Position numbers and translations under genes: made by a program. Of a stretch of 59,744 bases of DNA, positions 59,523 to 59,744 are shown piece by piece. The stretch is taken from the NCBI GenBank assembly GCA_002490835.1, contig DKUU01000024.1, positions 1 to 59,744 of the forward strand. The letters are read 5' to 3'. Under the pieces are notes generated by a model that did not search any database, was not told where the DNA came from, and saw nothing but the letters and a program-made list of their open reading frames with translations. The stretch is from Lachnospiraceae bacterium UBA7196. GTDB lineage: Bacteria > Bacillota > Clostridia > Lachnospirales > Lachnospiraceae. Each line of letters opens with the position of its first letter. Position 1 is the stretch's first letter.

Positions 59523-59639
59523 AAAATATCATCCTCCCTTTTGCAACATGTTTCTGCAATTATTATTACATACGAGTTTTAATGGTAATTTCTGCAAAAA
59601 CACACGGAAGTTTTATTTGTTTTTCAGTTCATAAAGTCC

Positions 59640-59671
59640 TGCCCAAAATCTGCCCCGAATTTTGCCCAAAA
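59640..59671. repeat. Candidate transposon end with two TnsB-type repeats
   Basis: TGCCCAAAA at 59640-59648 and 59663-59671, 23 nt apart, close to the 20-22-nt repeats that TnsB binds at the ends of Tn7-like elements. They lie 118 nt outside tnsA, the right place for an element end. Two TTTCTGCAA copies also occur nearer tnsA (59550-59600). Confidence 0.5.
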
Positions 59672-59674
59672 TGA

Positions 59675-59744
59675 ATCGAGTAGGGGAGATTAAGTCTCCC
59701 CTCTCACACCACCGTACATGCCGTTCGGCATACGGCGGTTCAAC
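59675..59744 (-). ncRNA. 3' end of a group II intron (domains V and VI)
   Basis: A 34-nt domain V (59708-59741) starts GAACCGCCG on the minus strand, has a 9-bp lower stem (ACCGCCGTA/TACGGTGGT), a two-base bulge, an upper stem TGCC/GGCA with loop GAAC, as expected for a bacterial intron, probably of class IIC (CGC triad). Domain VI is GGGGAGA, CTTAA, TCTCCCC. The intron continues beyond the window edge, so its reverse transcriptase is not seen. The 3' boundary near 59672-59680 is approximate. Confidence 0.8.

Noticed and set aside
1..59744. CRISPR arrays, tRNA or rRNA genes
   Set aside because: No regularly spaced repeat array of 25-40 nt units, and no tRNA-like cloverleaf or rRNA sequence noticed on reading; a tool-based search would be needed to exclude a tRNA fully.

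Overview
The window looks like a gut-type Lachnospiraceae chromosome (Clostridia, Bacillota). The evidence is strong GGAGG ribosome-binding sites, sigma-A promoters, several ATPase-less sugar ABC transporters, YesN-, LytTR- and AraC-type regulators, GH43 enzymes and chemoreceptors. The genus cannot be fixed from sequence reading alone. Base composition is mixed or GC-leaning to about 48.6 kb. From about 48.9 kb, and especially 51-58 kb, it becomes clearly AT-rich.

Region 1 (1-12.5 kb): a long minus-strand operon. It encodes a membrane-anchored solute-binding protein with two carbohydrate-binding-like repeats, a permease pair, an NHL/TPR surface protein, a YIP1-like membrane protein, a DUF5696 protein, then a second permease and the start of another gene. 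A divergent YesN-like response regulator sits upstream. Region 2 (12.5-19.2 kb): an HTH-Fic protein with three iterons, a zinc-ribbon/membrane operon facing an XRE regulator, a GHKL kinase with its LytTR regulator, and a carbohydrate-esterase-like hydrolase.

Region 3 (19.2-33.5 kb): a carbohydrate-use and behaviour locus. It holds two chemoreceptors, an ArsR-type regulator, a second sugar ABC transporter with a YesL protein, two GH43 enzymes, and a GGDEF protein carrying a degenerate EAL domain and a LamG-like domain. The transporter operon has a near-consensus promoter whose 17-bp spacer contains a run of ten G, which is the layout of a phase-variable promoter.

Region 4 (33.5-48.6 kb): an XRE-receiver fusion, a complete AmmeMemoRadiSam set with a flavoprotein, and small membrane proteins. 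It continues with a flavodoxin-like reductase, a CAT-like acetyltransferase, a FadR regulator and a decayed PIN toxin with its antitoxin. An AraC/DMT transporter/DUF2000 group, a type B carboxylesterase and an ECF sigma/DUF4179 pair complete it.

Region 5 (48.8-59.7 kb): a MATE exporter behind a possible attenuator, then an unusual 1-kb non-coding stretch with twin hairpins, then an AT-rich minus-strand defence-like island. The island holds an RloC-like ATPase, a YhcG/DUF1016 nuclease, a two-gene AAA+/DUF6414 unit with coupled small genes, and a 281-aa unknown. It ends in the remains of a Tn7-like transposon (tnsA, and tnsB broken by an in-frame stop). The 3' end of a group II intron abuts the transposon end at the window edge.
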